64,000 nt of DNA from Myxococcales bacterium (GTDB lineage: Bacteria; Myxococcota_A; Polyangia; Palsa-1104; SHYY01), in NCBI GenBank assembly GCA_009692555.1, contig SHYY01000004.1, forward strand, positions 17,901 to 81,900, read 5' to 3'. The notes beneath the pieces are model-generated. The model was given only the letters and a program-made list of their open reading frames with translations. It was not told the DNA's origin and made no database searches. Each line of letters starts with the position of its first letter. Positions within the stretch are counted from its first letter, which is position 1. The position numbers and the translations under genes are program-made. Shown piece by piece: positions 28,002 to 36,135 of the stretch.

Positions 28002-28795
28002 GGAGCCAGTCGCGCGACGGCATCCGCGAGGGCGGCGATCCCCGCGGTGCGCCCCCCGTACCACTGCAACACCTTGCCATCGACCACCTCGGCGGGCGCG
28101 ATCGCCGCAAGCTCGGCGACGTCGGCCGGTCCGAACGCGTAGGGTTCGTCGGGCAGCAGGATCGCCTCGGGGCGCGCCGCGCGAACCTGCTCGAGCGTGA
28201 CCTTCGGGTAGCGATGCGCCGGGTTGCCCGCCAGCACCGGGATCGCGCCGCACACGGCCAGCACCTCGTGCATGAACGTGTCGGTGGAGCAGGCCATCCA
28301 CGGGTCGCGCCACACCGGGCAGAACACGCGCACCGGCCGCCGCCCCGCCGCGCTCAGCCTCGCCACCGCGATCCCGGCCCGCACCCGCTCCCTGAGCGCG
28401 TCACAGCGCGCCGGCTCCCCGTCGACCAGATCGCCGATCTCGCCGATCAGGGCGACCGCGTCCTCGAGGGTCCGCACATCGGCCACGTACACCGCGATCC
28501 CCGCCGCCTCGAGCGCGTCCACGTCGCGGCGATGGTTCTCCTCCTTCACCGCCAGGACCAGATCGGGCGCGAGCGCGATGATCCGCGCCACCTCGGGATC
28601 CTTCTGCCCGCCCACCCTCGGGAGGGCGTCCAGCTGGCCCGCCGGCTCGCTGCAGTAGCGCGACACCGCGACCACGCGCGGGCCCGCCCCGAGGTCGAAC
28701 AGCAGCTCGGTCAGCGACGGAACGAGCGAGACGATCCGCGCCGGGGTCTCCGGCACCGACAGCTCCCGTTCCAGCGCGTCCTGCAGCAGCCTCAA
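27947..28795 (-). CDS. BtuF-like helical-backbone metal/cobalamin-binding protein, no signal peptide
   Basis: 282 residues. Class III periplasmic-binding-protein features: RIVSLVPSLTELLFDLGAG, VVAVSRYCSEPAGQLDALPRVGG, ARIIALAPDLVLAVKEEN, EAAGIAVYVADVRTLED, ARPEAILLPDEPY. Such proteins usually bind cobalamin or haem for an ABC importer, but here there is no signal peptide and no permease or ATPase next to it, so a cytoplasmic corrinoid-binding role is possible. The last ~18 residues (STRQVPSTQKSKPRDG) lie antisense to the monooxygenase remnant and are probably not ancestral. Confidence 0.8.
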   Translation of the reverse strand: MRLLQDALERELSVPETPARIVSLVPSLTELLFDLGAGPRVVAVSRYCSEPAGQLDALPRVGGQKDPEVARIIALAPDLVLAVKEENHRRDVDALEAAGIAVYVADVRTLEDAVALIGEIGDLVDGEPARCDALRERVRAGIAVARLSAAGRRPVRVFCPVWRDPWMACSTDTFMHEVLAVCGAIPVLAGNPAHRYPKVTLEQVRAARPEAILLPDEPYAFGPADVAELAAIAPAEVVDGKVLQWYGGRTAGIAALADAVARLAPYSTRQVPSTQKSKPRDG

Positions 28796-28850
28796 GGCAC
28801 CCCGTTTGTTTGCCGCGATCGTCGCGGTGTGTTAACCAGAGAGCATTTCG

Positions 28851-30257
28851 ATGCCGATCCATCAAGAACTGATCGACGCCGACGCCCAGAAGGTGATCCG
28901 GCGTCTGGTTCGCGCCAAGCACCAGGCCTACTTCGTCGGTGGCTGCGTGCGCGACCTGCTCCTCGAGCGCACCCCGAAGGACTTCGATATCGCCACCAGC
29001 GCGACCCCGCCGCAGATCAAGGATCTCTTCCGCAACTGCCGGATCATCGGCCGCCGCTTCCGCCTCGCGCACATCTTCTTCGGCCAGAAGATCATCGAGA
29101 CCGCCACCTTCCGCGCCAACCCGCGCGAGGTCGACAGCGACGGTGGGGAGGGGGATGATGCCCTGCCCACCAGCGAGGATCTGCTGATCCGGCGCGACAA
29201 CGTCTTCGGCAACGCCGAGGAGGATGCGAGGCGCCGCGACTTCACCATCAACGGCCTGTTCTACGACCTCGATGCCGACCAGGTGATCGATTACGTCGGC
29301 GGCCTGACCGACCTCGCCAGCCGCACCGTGCGCACCATCGGCGACCCGGACATCCGCTTCCGCGAGGACCCGGTGCGCATCCTTCGCGCGGTCAAGTTCG
29401 CGGCGCGCCTCGACTTTCAGGTCGAGCCGGCGGCCTGGCAGGCGATCATGGTGCACAAGGTGGAGATCCCGAAGTGCCCCGCCCCGAGGGTGCTGGAGGA
29501 GGTCTACCGTCTCCTGCGTGGCGGCGCGGGGCGGCGCTCGATGGAGCTTTTGCGCGAGACCGGCATCCTCGAGCTGCTCATGCCGGAGCTGGCAGCGCTC
29601 GTCGCCGCCGAGGGTGGCGACTCTCCTTCGGCCCGCTGGTGGTGGCAGACCCTCGACCGCATCGATGTGCGAATGCGACGGCGGGACTTCATGCCGTCGA
29701 ACGCTGTGCTCCTGTGTGCGCTGCTCGGGCCGTTCGTCGGCATGGAGGTGCTCGAGGAGGCGGAGGGCCCCGGGCAGGGCCAGGGGCGAATCCGCGATAT
29801 CGGGCAGGTGATCGAGGACCGCATCCGGCCGCTGCTCGAACGGATGCGGGTCTCGCGGCGCGACAGTGAGCGCGTGCGTCAGATCCTGCTCTCGCAGCGA
29901 CGGATCGCACCCTCGAAGCGGCGGCGCGGAAAGCCGCTGACGCTGGTCCGGCGCGACTACTTCCAGGAGGCGCTCGACGTCTACGAGCTGCTCGCGCCCG
30001 CGCGCCCCGGAACGGCGCAGGAGGGCGACGCCGCAAGCTGGCGCAAGATGGCGCAGGACGCTTCGCAGGGCGGCCTGCTTTCGGCTCAGGACGGGGACGA
30101 GAGCGGAGACACCGACGAGGCCGCGGTCAGCCCGGGCGAGGAGCCGCGCAAGAGGCGTCGCCGAAGGCGTGGGGGACGGAACCGCCCGCGCCCCGATGGG
30201 ACCGCCGGGGCCACCCCCGCTGCCGCGCTCGCCGCCAAGCCCGACGAAGTCGGCTGA
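28851..30257 (+). CDS. pcnB: poly(A) polymerase / tRNA nucleotidyltransferase family (PcnB-like)
   Basis: 468 residues. The class II nucleotidyltransferase head shows FVGGCVRDLLL and KDFDIATSA with the catalytic D-x-D near 44-47, then RRFRLAHIFFG and EDARRRDFTINGLFYD. The RNA-binding helical part has IRFREDPVRILRAVKFAARL. The C-terminal ~60 residues end in an Arg/Lys-rich tail (KRRRRRRGGRNRPRP). The RRDFTINGLFYD and RNCRIIGRRFRLAHI signatures favour poly(A) polymerase over CCA-adding enzyme. It would tag RNA 3' ends for decay. Confidence 0.87.
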   Translation: MPIHQELIDADAQKVIRRLVRAKHQAYFVGGCVRDLLLERTPKDFDIATSATPPQIKDLFRNCRIIGRRFRLAHIFFGQKIIETATFRANPREVDSDGGEGDDALPTSEDLLIRRDNVFGNAEEDARRRDFTINGLFYDLDADQVIDYVGGLTDLASRTVRTIGDPDIRFREDPVRILRAVKFAARLDFQVEPAAWQAIMVHKVEIPKCPAPRVLEEVYRLLRGGAGRRSMELLRETGILELLMPELAALVAAEGGDSPSARWWWQTLDRIDVRMRRRDFMPSNAVLLCALLGPFVGMEVLEEAEGPGQGQGRIRDIGQVIEDRIRPLLERMRVSRRDSERVRQILLSQRRIAPSKRRRGKPLTLVRRDYFQEALDVYELLAPARPGTAQEGDAASWRKMAQDASQGGLLSAQDGDESGDTDEAAVSPGEEPRKRRRRRRGGRNRPRPDGTAGATPAAALAAKPDEVG

Positions 30258-30339
30258 TATCAGCGGGCCGCGTCTTCGGGTGGGACCAAGACCCGCGACC
30301 CGCGTTCCCACGCGGTCGCCGCGGCGGGCTCCCTGCTTC

Positions 30340-30852
30340 TCACGCGTCAAACTCGGTCTGCTCGGGAGCGTGTCCGTCCTCGCTCGCAGGAGCAGGCCGG
30401 TACGAGGCCGCCAGGGCCCGCTCGTCCGGCGTCGCATCGTACAATTCGAAGACCGCCTCATCGAGCGTGGTCTCTGCCGCTTCAAGTGCACGCAGCCACT
30501 TCTCCCTCTCGCGCTCCCCAACCGCACCGACCAACCCGCAACTGGCGGCCCTCGCCTGCTCCGCCAGATCCATAACTTGAGCATGGATCTTTCTGCCGGA
30601 GGCGACGTCAAGCCGGGGAATTACCACGGCAACATCTTGAATGTATTGCTGATTGTATGCATACCAGCCGTGCTGAAATCGACTGCTCTGGGACTTGATG
30701 GCGAAGTCGAGGAGAGAACTGTCGAGGATACCGGTCAGATAGCGTAGATGCAGTCCCGCGGCGAGGTTTTTCGGCGACAACTGAAGACCGTAGCCCCCGC
30801 CACCACCGCCACCGCTGCCCATGAAAAAGTATCTCCGCCGAGACCGGCCGCC
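30340..30852 (-). pseudogene. remnant: target-recognition C-terminus of an Eco57I/type IIG-like DNA methyltransferase
   Basis: The minus-strand frame reads YFFMGSGGGGGGGYGLQLSP, then YLTGILDSSLLDFAIK, FQHGWYAYNQQYIQDVAVVIP and a helical tail to a stop at 30340. The GGGGYG..., LLNSxLLdF and YaYnxQYIe...P pattern is that of the TaqI-like C-terminal specificity domain of N6-adenine methylases in restriction-modification and BREX-like systems. The methylase core is absent: upstream the frame runs straight into hexanucleotide repeats. Most likely a decayed gene. An ATG at 30822 could in principle still give a 160-residue fragment. Confidence 0.6.
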
Positions 30853-30860
30853 CGCCCCCT

Positions 30861-30914
<54 letters not shown>

Positions 30915-31037
30915 AGCGGGAGCAACCGAAGAACCAGAGGTGGCGCGGCAGCGCGCCCACCGAGCACTTTGGATCGCACCCGTTGAGCAGGGGGTGCAGC
31001 CACCCCGGGTCGCTGCTGTTCGTCTTGTCGATCACCA

Positions 31038-31074
<37 letters not shown>

Positions 31075-31091
31075 CGGGGCGCCGTAGGGCG

Positions 31092-31121
31092 TTGACAGCC
31101 TCGGGGAGGGACTGCTAGAAG
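31092..31121 (+). promoter_or_regulatory. promoter of the FAD oxidoreductase gene
   Basis: TTGACA (31092-31097), an 18-bp spacer ending in TGC, and TAGAAG (31116-31121). The predicted transcription start, near 31128, coincides with the ATG at 31129, so the transcript is probably leaderless. Confidence 0.6.
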
Positions 31122-31128
31122 TGTGATA

Positions 31129-32577
31129 ATGATTTTCGATTTCAAGAAGCCGCGGGTGGCGGTGCTGGGGGGCGGGGCGTGCGGGATGACCGCGGCGTGG
31201 GAGCTGGCGGCGGCGGGCTGCGAGGTGACGGTGCTGGAGCGCGAGCCGCGGCTCGGCGGGCTGTGCGCGACCCACGAGCGCGATGGCTATCGCTTCGACC
31301 TCGGTGGCCATCGCTTCATCTCGCGCAGCGGTGAGCTGGTCGACAGGGTGCGCGGGCTGCTCGGCGAGGAGCTGCTCTCGCGCACCCGTCGCAGCGTGAT
31401 CCTGCACGGCGATCGCCGCTACCGCTACCCGCTCGACGCCGCCGATCTGGCGCGCAATCTCGCCTCGGTGGAGGCGGTGCGCGCGGTGGCGAGTTATGCC
31501 CGCGCGCGCCTCGGACAGCGGGTCGCCCCGGGCGCCGACGCCTCGTTCGAGGACTGGGTGGTGGCGCGCTTCGGCAGCCACCTCTACGACCTCTTCTTCG
31601 GCCCCTACACCGAGAAGCTCTGGGGCCTCCCGCCGTCGCAGCTCTCGGCCGACTGGGCGAGCGAGCGGATCTCGCTCCTCGACCTCGGCGACGCGCTCCT
31701 GCGGCTCCTCCGGGTGCGCCGCGGCGGTCGCCCGCGCAGCTACGCGCGCGGCTACTTCTACCCGCGCCTCGGCATCGGCCAGATCTTCGAGGCGATGGGC
31801 GAGGAGATCCGCCGCCTCGGCGCGACGGTGACCCTCGGCGCGACGGTGACCGGCCTCGACCGCGACCGTCGCGGACAGGTGCGCGCGGTGCGCTGGCGAG
31901 ACGAAGGCGGGCGCGAGCGCGGCCTCGATTGCGACTTCGTGATCTCGACGGTATCGCTGCCGCTTTTGGCCCGCTGGCTCGCTCCCGGCGACGGCGAAGT
32001 CGAGCGCCACGCCGAAGCTCTCCGCTACCGCGCGGTGCGCTTCCTGAACCTGATGCTCGATCGCCCGGCGGTCTCGGAGAACACCTGGATGTACGTCTCC
32101 GAGCCGCGCTACCTCGCGACGCGGATCCAGGAGCCGCGCCACCGCAGTCCGGAGATGGCCCCGCCGGGGAAGACCTCGCTGATGCTCGAGATCCCGTGCG
32201 ACGTCGACGACGCGGTGTGGCGCGCCGCCGACGCCTCGCTCCTCGCGCGCTGCACCGACGATCTCGGGCGCCTCGGCTTCCCCGGGATCGCCGCCGACAC
32301 CCGCGGCTGCTTCTCCACCTTCGTCGCCGAGGGCTACCCGATCTACACCCTCGGCTACGGCGCGCACCAGCTTGCGCTGTTCGCCCACGTCGAGCGCGCG
32401 GGCAACCTCGCCTCGTGCGGCCGACAGGGAACTTTCCGCTATATTTTCATGGACATCGCGATGGAGATGGGGCTCCATGCGGCGCGTCAGGTGCTCGCCG
32501 GCGCGCTCCGACCGCGCGACTACGCAGGCTTCCGCTCCGACCGCCAGTTGATCGAGTCCCAGAGCGTGACGGCCTAG
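31129..32577 (+). CDS. FAD-dependent oxidoreductase of the protoporphyrinogen-oxidase/amine-oxidase fold
   Basis: 482 residues. The dinucleotide-binding motif VAVLGGGACGMTAAWELAAAG is followed by VLEREPRLGGLC and YRFDLGGHRFI, the usual FAD-wrapping elements. Later come PYTEKLWGLPPSQLSADWA and FISTVSLPLL-like elements, and near the end YPIYTLGYGAHQLALF plus the C-terminal FAD contact (GRQGTFRYIFMDIAMEMGLHAA). Related proteins act near cell-surface sugar or haem pathways (UDP-galactopyranose mutase-like, HemY-like); the substrate cannot be told. ATG at 31129 is preferred to a GTG six bases earlier from the promoter position. Confidence 0.85.
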   Translation: MIFDFKKPRVAVLGGGACGMTAAWELAAAGCEVTVLEREPRLGGLCATHERDGYRFDLGGHRFISRSGELVDRVRGLLGEELLSRTRRSVILHGDRRYRYPLDAADLARNLASVEAVRAVASYARARLGQRVAPGADASFEDWVVARFGSHLYDLFFGPYTEKLWGLPPSQLSADWASERISLLDLGDALLRLLRVRRGGRPRSYARGYFYPRLGIGQIFEAMGEEIRRLGATVTLGATVTGLDRDRRGQVRAVRWRDEGGRERGLDCDFVISTVSLPLLARWLAPGDGEVERHAEALRYRAVRFLNLMLDRPAVSENTWMYVSEPRYLATRIQEPRHRSPEMAPPGKTSLMLEIPCDVDDAVWRAADASLLARCTDDLGRLGFPGIAADTRGCFSTFVAEGYPIYTLGYGAHQLALFAHVERAGNLASCGRQGTFRYIFMDIAMEMGLHAARQVLAGALRPRDYAGFRSDRQLIESQSVTA

Positions 32578-32644
32578 TCTAGCCATCGATTGACGCGCGT
32601 CGGCCTGGTGTTACCTTGGTAGTATCACCCACACGGAGCCGTCG

Positions 32645-32929
32645 ATGCCGGTCACCACCCTCAAGCTGCCCGCCGAGCTGAAGCAACGGATCGCCGCGGT
32701 CGTCGAAGGCAGCGGGCAGTCGATGCACGCATTCATGGTCCGCGCGGTCGAGGAGGAGACCCGGCGGGCTGAGCTGCGTCGAGCCTTCCACGCCGACGCA
32801 TTGGCGGCGCGCGAGGAGGCGTTCCGCACCGGCCTGGCGCATCCCGCCGCCGCCGTGCACGCCTACATCCGATCGCGTGTGAACGGCAAGAGAGCGACGC
32901 GCCCCAAGGCCAAACCGTGGCGCGGGTAG
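32645..32929 (+). CDS. ParD/RHH-type antitoxin
   Basis: 94 residues. The N-terminus TTLKLPAELKQRIAAVVEG with SMHAFMVRAVEEET is a ribbon-helix-helix DNA-binding fold; the C-terminal half would wrap the toxin. Its end overlaps the next gene by 13 bases. A TTGACG with TACCTT/TAGTAT boxes upstream (about 32590-32625) may be the promoter, with the usual autoregulation by the pair inferred. Confidence 0.82.
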   Translation: MPVTTLKLPAELKQRIAAVVEGSGQSMHAFMVRAVEEETRRAELRRAFHADALAAREEAFRTGLAHPAAAVHAYIRSRVNGKRATRPKAKPWRG

Positions 32930-33207
32930 TCTACTCCGAGCGCGGCCTGGCCGATCTGGAACTCCTGTTCGACTTCGCCGCCGTCGCGGACCGGGAGTTC
33001 GCCGTCGCATCGATCGACGCGATGGAAGAGGCGGTGAGCCTCCTCGCCCATCACCCGCTGATCGGGCGCCCCGTCGATGACGATCTGCGCGAACTGGTGA
33101 TCTCGCGCGGCAAGACCGGATACGTGGCCCGCTACGCCTGGCTGGAAAGCGACGACGTCGTGATGGTGCTGGCGATCCGGCATCAGAGCGAAGCCGGCTA
33201 TCGATAG
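32917..33207 (+). CDS. ParE/RelE-type toxin
   Basis: 96 residues from GTG. RelE/ParE fold pattern: VVYSERGLADLELLFDFAA, SIDAMEEAVSLLAHHPLIGR, ELVISRGKTGYVARYAWLE and VMVLAIRHQSEAGY. The R-x-GYVARY and IRHQ elements are typical of ParE toxins, most of which poison gyrase; some RelE members cut mRNA instead. Overlap with the antitoxin gene supports a type II system. Confidence 0.85.
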   Translation: MARVVYSERGLADLELLFDFAAVADREFAVASIDAMEEAVSLLAHHPLIGRPVDDDLRELVISRGKTGYVARYAWLESDDVVMVLAIRHQSEAGYR

Positions 33208-33230
33208 GCCTCGCTGAAAAGGCCGCCGCT

Positions 33231-34619
33231 TCAGTACAGGAAGGCCAGCGACGTGACGTAGCCGAGGTCGGGCTTTGCGAACGGGTTCTGCGCGCCACCG
33301 ACGTGATCGAGCTGCAATTCGTGCTTCCAGACGACGGCCTCGATGAAGCGGTAGTTGAGGCCGAAGGTGACGCGTTGGCGGTCGCCGCTGCTCTTGATGT
33401 TCCTATCCGTGTCGATGAGGTCGTAGCGCGCAGCGAGGGTGAAGACCGACTCTCGCAGCCAGGACGGCAGGCGGCGCCGGAGCGCGTTCGGCATGACGTG
33501 GTAGTGGGCCTCGACGAACAGCCCCTGCAGCGCGGTCGGCACCGCCTCGCGCGTCGAGATCGGGTAGTCGTCGTCGAAGCCGGGGTCGTTGAAGCCGCGC
33601 ACGTATTCCGCGATGAGCTCGAAGCCCGCGACGTGCAGCGCGAGGTCGCCACCGACGAGGTTGGCGCGATTTCCGCGGCGATCGTAGGCGCCGGTGTAGC
33701 CCGAGACGCCAAGGTCGATCTGCACGGTGCGGCGGCCGATCGGTCCGAAGAAGTAGAAGCCGAGGCGCCCGACCACGGCCTTGTCGTCGTTGTTGTCCTG
33801 CAGCTTCGAGCCGCGCGCCGCGCGGTAGCCGAGGCCGTCCCTGATCTTCGCGTCGAAGCCGTTGACCACGTAGGCCTCCCAGGTGAGGTCGACGCCGCCG
33901 GGGAGCTTCTGCTTGCCGAGCAGCCCCGCGCCCGCCTCGAACCAGGTCGACGGGATGAGGTAGGTGAGGACCAGCGGGCGATCGGTGAGATCCTGCGTCG
34001 GCGCGTCGTGGTTGATGTTGAAGCGGCCGAACGGGACCAGGATGATCCCGCCGCGCAGGATGAACTGATCGAAGAACTTGAGGTCGACCGCGGCGAACTC
34101 GAGCTGCACCTCGCCCGCGCCAAGCGCACCGTCGCGTTTCAGCGGTGAGCCGCCGTGCTCGAACTCGATCTCGGTGGTGAAAGAGATGCGCTCGTGGATC
34201 GGCGCGTGGAGGAAAGCGACCACCCGCCGCGCCTCGAAATAGGAGTCCTCGCCCTGTCGCTTCACGAACGCGAACTCGCCGTAGCCGCCGAGGACGGTGC
34301 GGTTGATGATCGCCTCGGCCTTGCTCTTCAGGTCGGAGAAGATCGATGTGCGACTCACTTCCGACGATGCACCCGGCGACGCGGCGGTGCCCTTCGGAGG
34401 CGCGGGACCTCCGTCCTCGGGTGGCAGCTCGATCACCGGGCCGCCGCTCGCGCGCGGAGTGGCCATCACCCTCGGCACCCCGAGCGGGGCGCGCGGTGGC
34501 GGCTGCTCCGCGGGCGGCACCTCCCCCTGCGCCGCGCCGCCGTCCGCGCGCGCACCTGCGTCACCGTCGGCCCAGGCGGGGATGGCGCACAGCAGCAGGC
34601 ACGCAGCGACGAGGCGCAC
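33231..34619 (-). CDS. outer-membrane porin of the phosphate-selective (OprO/OprP-like) fold
   Basis: 462 residues. Signal peptide MRLVAACLLLCAIPAWA, a Pro/Ala/Gly-rich linker to about 95, then an anti-parallel beta-barrel rich in alternating strands: GGYGEFAFVKRQGED, ISFTTEIEFEHGG, FILRGGIILVPFGRFNINHD, FELIAEYVRGFNDPGF, VTFGLNYRFIEAVVWKHELQ. It ends in an aromatic residue (SLAFLY) as barrel proteins do. The third-strand region LVPFGRFN is typical of OprO/P-like proteins. Last gene of a four-gene envelope operon; it starts 2 bases after the preceding stop. Confidence 0.85.
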   Translation of the reverse strand: MRLVAACLLLCAIPAWADGDAGARADGGAAQGEVPPAEQPPPRAPLGVPRVMATPRASGGPVIELPPEDGGPAPPKGTAASPGASSEVSRTSIFSDLKSKAEAIINRTVLGGYGEFAFVKRQGEDSYFEARRVVAFLHAPIHERISFTTEIEFEHGGSPLKRDGALGAGEVQLEFAAVDLKFFDQFILRGGIILVPFGRFNINHDAPTQDLTDRPLVLTYLIPSTWFEAGAGLLGKQKLPGGVDLTWEAYVVNGFDAKIRDGLGYRAARGSKLQDNNDDKAVVGRLGFYFFGPIGRRTVQIDLGVSGYTGAYDRRGNRANLVGGDLALHVAGFELIAEYVRGFNDPGFDDDYPISTREAVPTALQGLFVEAHYHVMPNALRRRLPSWLRESVFTLAARYDLIDTDRNIKSSGDRQRVTFGLNYRFIEAVVWKHELQLDHVGGAQNPFAKPDLGYVTSLAFLY

Positions 34620-34621
34620 GC

Positions 34622-35545
34622 TCAGAACTTGAAGCCGAAGGTGGTGTCGATCGCGGTGACGAGGATCGTGAACTTCACGTCCTTCATCGTCGCGGGCTTC
34701 TGGGGGTCGCCCTTGGCCAGCTCGGCGTCGATCGTGGCGAGGGTCGCGGCGCCGCCGGGCTGGGTCTTGATCCAGTCGCGCAGGAGGGCGATCACGCCCT
34801 TGCCGACCGCGTAGGGTTCTACCGCCTCGTCGGGGAGGTTCTTTTCCACCGCTTCAGCGGCCTCGCCGAACTCGTGGCGCGCCTGGAGACCGAAGAACTC
34901 GGTGAGCGCCTTGTCGACGGTGGCGGCCTGCGCGGCGGTGGTGCCGGCGTCGCCCGCCGCGAGCGCGTTGCGCCCCTCGATCAGCGCGCGGAAGACGGTG
35001 TCGTTCTTCTTCGTGGCGAACTCGGCGTCGCGCTTTTGCGCCTTGGCGGCGATGCCGCTCACGGTCAGTCCATCGGCCGACCGACCATAGAAGGCGAAGG
35101 CGCGGTCCCAGCCCTCGCGGGTGCTCCTCTGCTGCTCGCCGTGGATGGTCTCGAAGGTGAAGCGGTAGACGATCGTCTGCACCAGCTCCTCGGCGGCCTC
35201 CTTGATCTTCACGTCCGGCGATCCCGCCCCCATCGCGATCGCGTCGATCACCTGCTTGTCGAGGTTCGCGCCGAGCTGCGCACCGTCGCTGACATAGGCA
35301 TGTGCGGCGACCAGCGCCTTGAGCTCGGCCTGGAATCCCTTCTTGTACGCCGCATCGATCGCGGCGAAGTCCTTCGCCTCGAGCGTGGTGCGGAAATCGT
35401 CGAGCACCTTCACCTTCGCCTGGGTGGTCGCGACGAGCGCCGGATCGAAGGCGACGTAGCGATCGGTCACGGCGGCGGGCTGGCCGCTGCAGCCAGCGAC
35501 GAGAGCGGCGAGGGTGGCGACCTTCGGGACGAGCAGGAAACGCAT
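34622..35545 (-). CDS. helical lipoprotein of unknown function
   Basis: 307 residues with signal MRFLLVPKVATLAALVAGC (lipobox VAGC). The mature part is nearly all helical with long amphipathic stretches (VLDDFRTTLEAKDFAAIDAAY, AEELVQTIVYRFTFETIHGE, GIAAKAQKRDAEFATKKND, ARHEFGEAAEAVEKNL). I do not recognise the family with confidence; an imelysin-like helical fold is one possibility, but the defining motif is not clear. Lies between a cupredoxin-like lipoprotein and a porin in the same operon, suggesting a joint periplasmic or outer-membrane role. Confidence 0.75.
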   Translation of the reverse strand: MRFLLVPKVATLAALVAGCSGQPAAVTDRYVAFDPALVATTQAKVKVLDDFRTTLEAKDFAAIDAAYKKGFQAELKALVAAHAYVSDGAQLGANLDKQVIDAIAMGAGSPDVKIKEAAEELVQTIVYRFTFETIHGEQQRSTREGWDRAFAFYGRSADGLTVSGIAAKAQKRDAEFATKKNDTVFRALIEGRNALAAGDAGTTAAQAATVDKALTEFFGLQARHEFGEAAEAVEKNLPDEAVEPYAVGKGVIALLRDWIKTQPGGAATLATIDAELAKGDPQKPATMKDVKFTILVTAIDTTFGFKF

Positions 35546-35565
35546 GGGAACTTCTCCTTGGGTGT

Positions 35566-36135
35566 TCAGTCGTGAACAGCGGCATCGGGGATCGAGGTGG
35601 CACCCGCGCCGCAGAATCCAAATCCGACCTCCGGGTCGTCGACGACCACGCAGAGGCTCCCCGGGCACTTCCGGGGCTCGCCCTTGTTGCAGCACAGCGC
35701 GTCGCAGCCCCCGCCGACGCAGATCGTCCCCTGGCCGCCGGTGCTGCCGCCGCCGGCGATGCGGGTGCCGTAGTAGGGATCGATCGCGCCACCGCCGGCT
35801 CCCTGGTTGAAGTAGTCGACCCGGCCTCCGCGCTGGAACGTGTGGCGCCAGCGGACCGCGCTGCCGACGAGGTTCGGCGAGAACAGCTCGGGCGGGGCGC
35901 CGCGGACGGAGGCGCTGGTGACGTTGAAGGGGCGCCCGGTCGGGTTGTGCCATTCGACCGTCGCGCCGAGGTCGATGAGCAGGCAGGGCCTGGTGAGGTT
36001 GCCGCGTTCCGTGACGGTGATGGTGAGCGTGGGCTCGCCTGGCGACGAGGGCTGGACAAACGGGAGCTGACCGTTGCCGCGGTTCGAGGAGCAGGCGGCG
36101 AGCAGCGCGGCGAGCAGAAGGGCGCGGCGGGTCAT
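35566..36135 (-). CDS. cupredoxin-like lipoprotein lacking copper ligands
   Basis: 189 residues. Signal MTRRALLLAALLAAC (lipobox LAAC). Residues about 35-125 follow the plastocyanin pattern: TLTITVTERG, GATVEWHNPTGRPFNVTSAS, FSPNLVGSAVRWRHTFQRGG, VDYFNQG. The ligand His expected in P-H-x-V-T is Phe (RPFNVTS) and no C-x-x-H-M loop follows YFNQG, so a blue copper site is unlikely. A C-terminal segment with seven Cys (CVGGGCDALCC...CPGSLC...C) may be a separate disulfide-bonded cap. ATG overlaps the upstream gene stop. Confidence 0.75.
   Translation of the reverse strand: MTRRALLLAALLAACSSNRGNGQLPFVQPSSPGEPTLTITVTERGNLTRPCLLIDLGATVEWHNPTGRPFNVTSASVRGAPPELFSPNLVGSAVRWRHTFQRGGRVDYFNQGAGGGAIDPYYGTRIAGGGSTGGQGTICVGGGCDALCCNKGEPRKCPGSLCVVVDDPEVGFGFCGAGATSIPDAAVHD

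Noticed and set aside
34622-35545. Iron-uptake system of EfeO/EfeB type for the cupredoxin and helical lipoprotein genes
   Set aside because: The cupredoxin lacks metal ligands, the helical protein lacks a clear imelysin motif, and no EfeU or EfeB partner is present.
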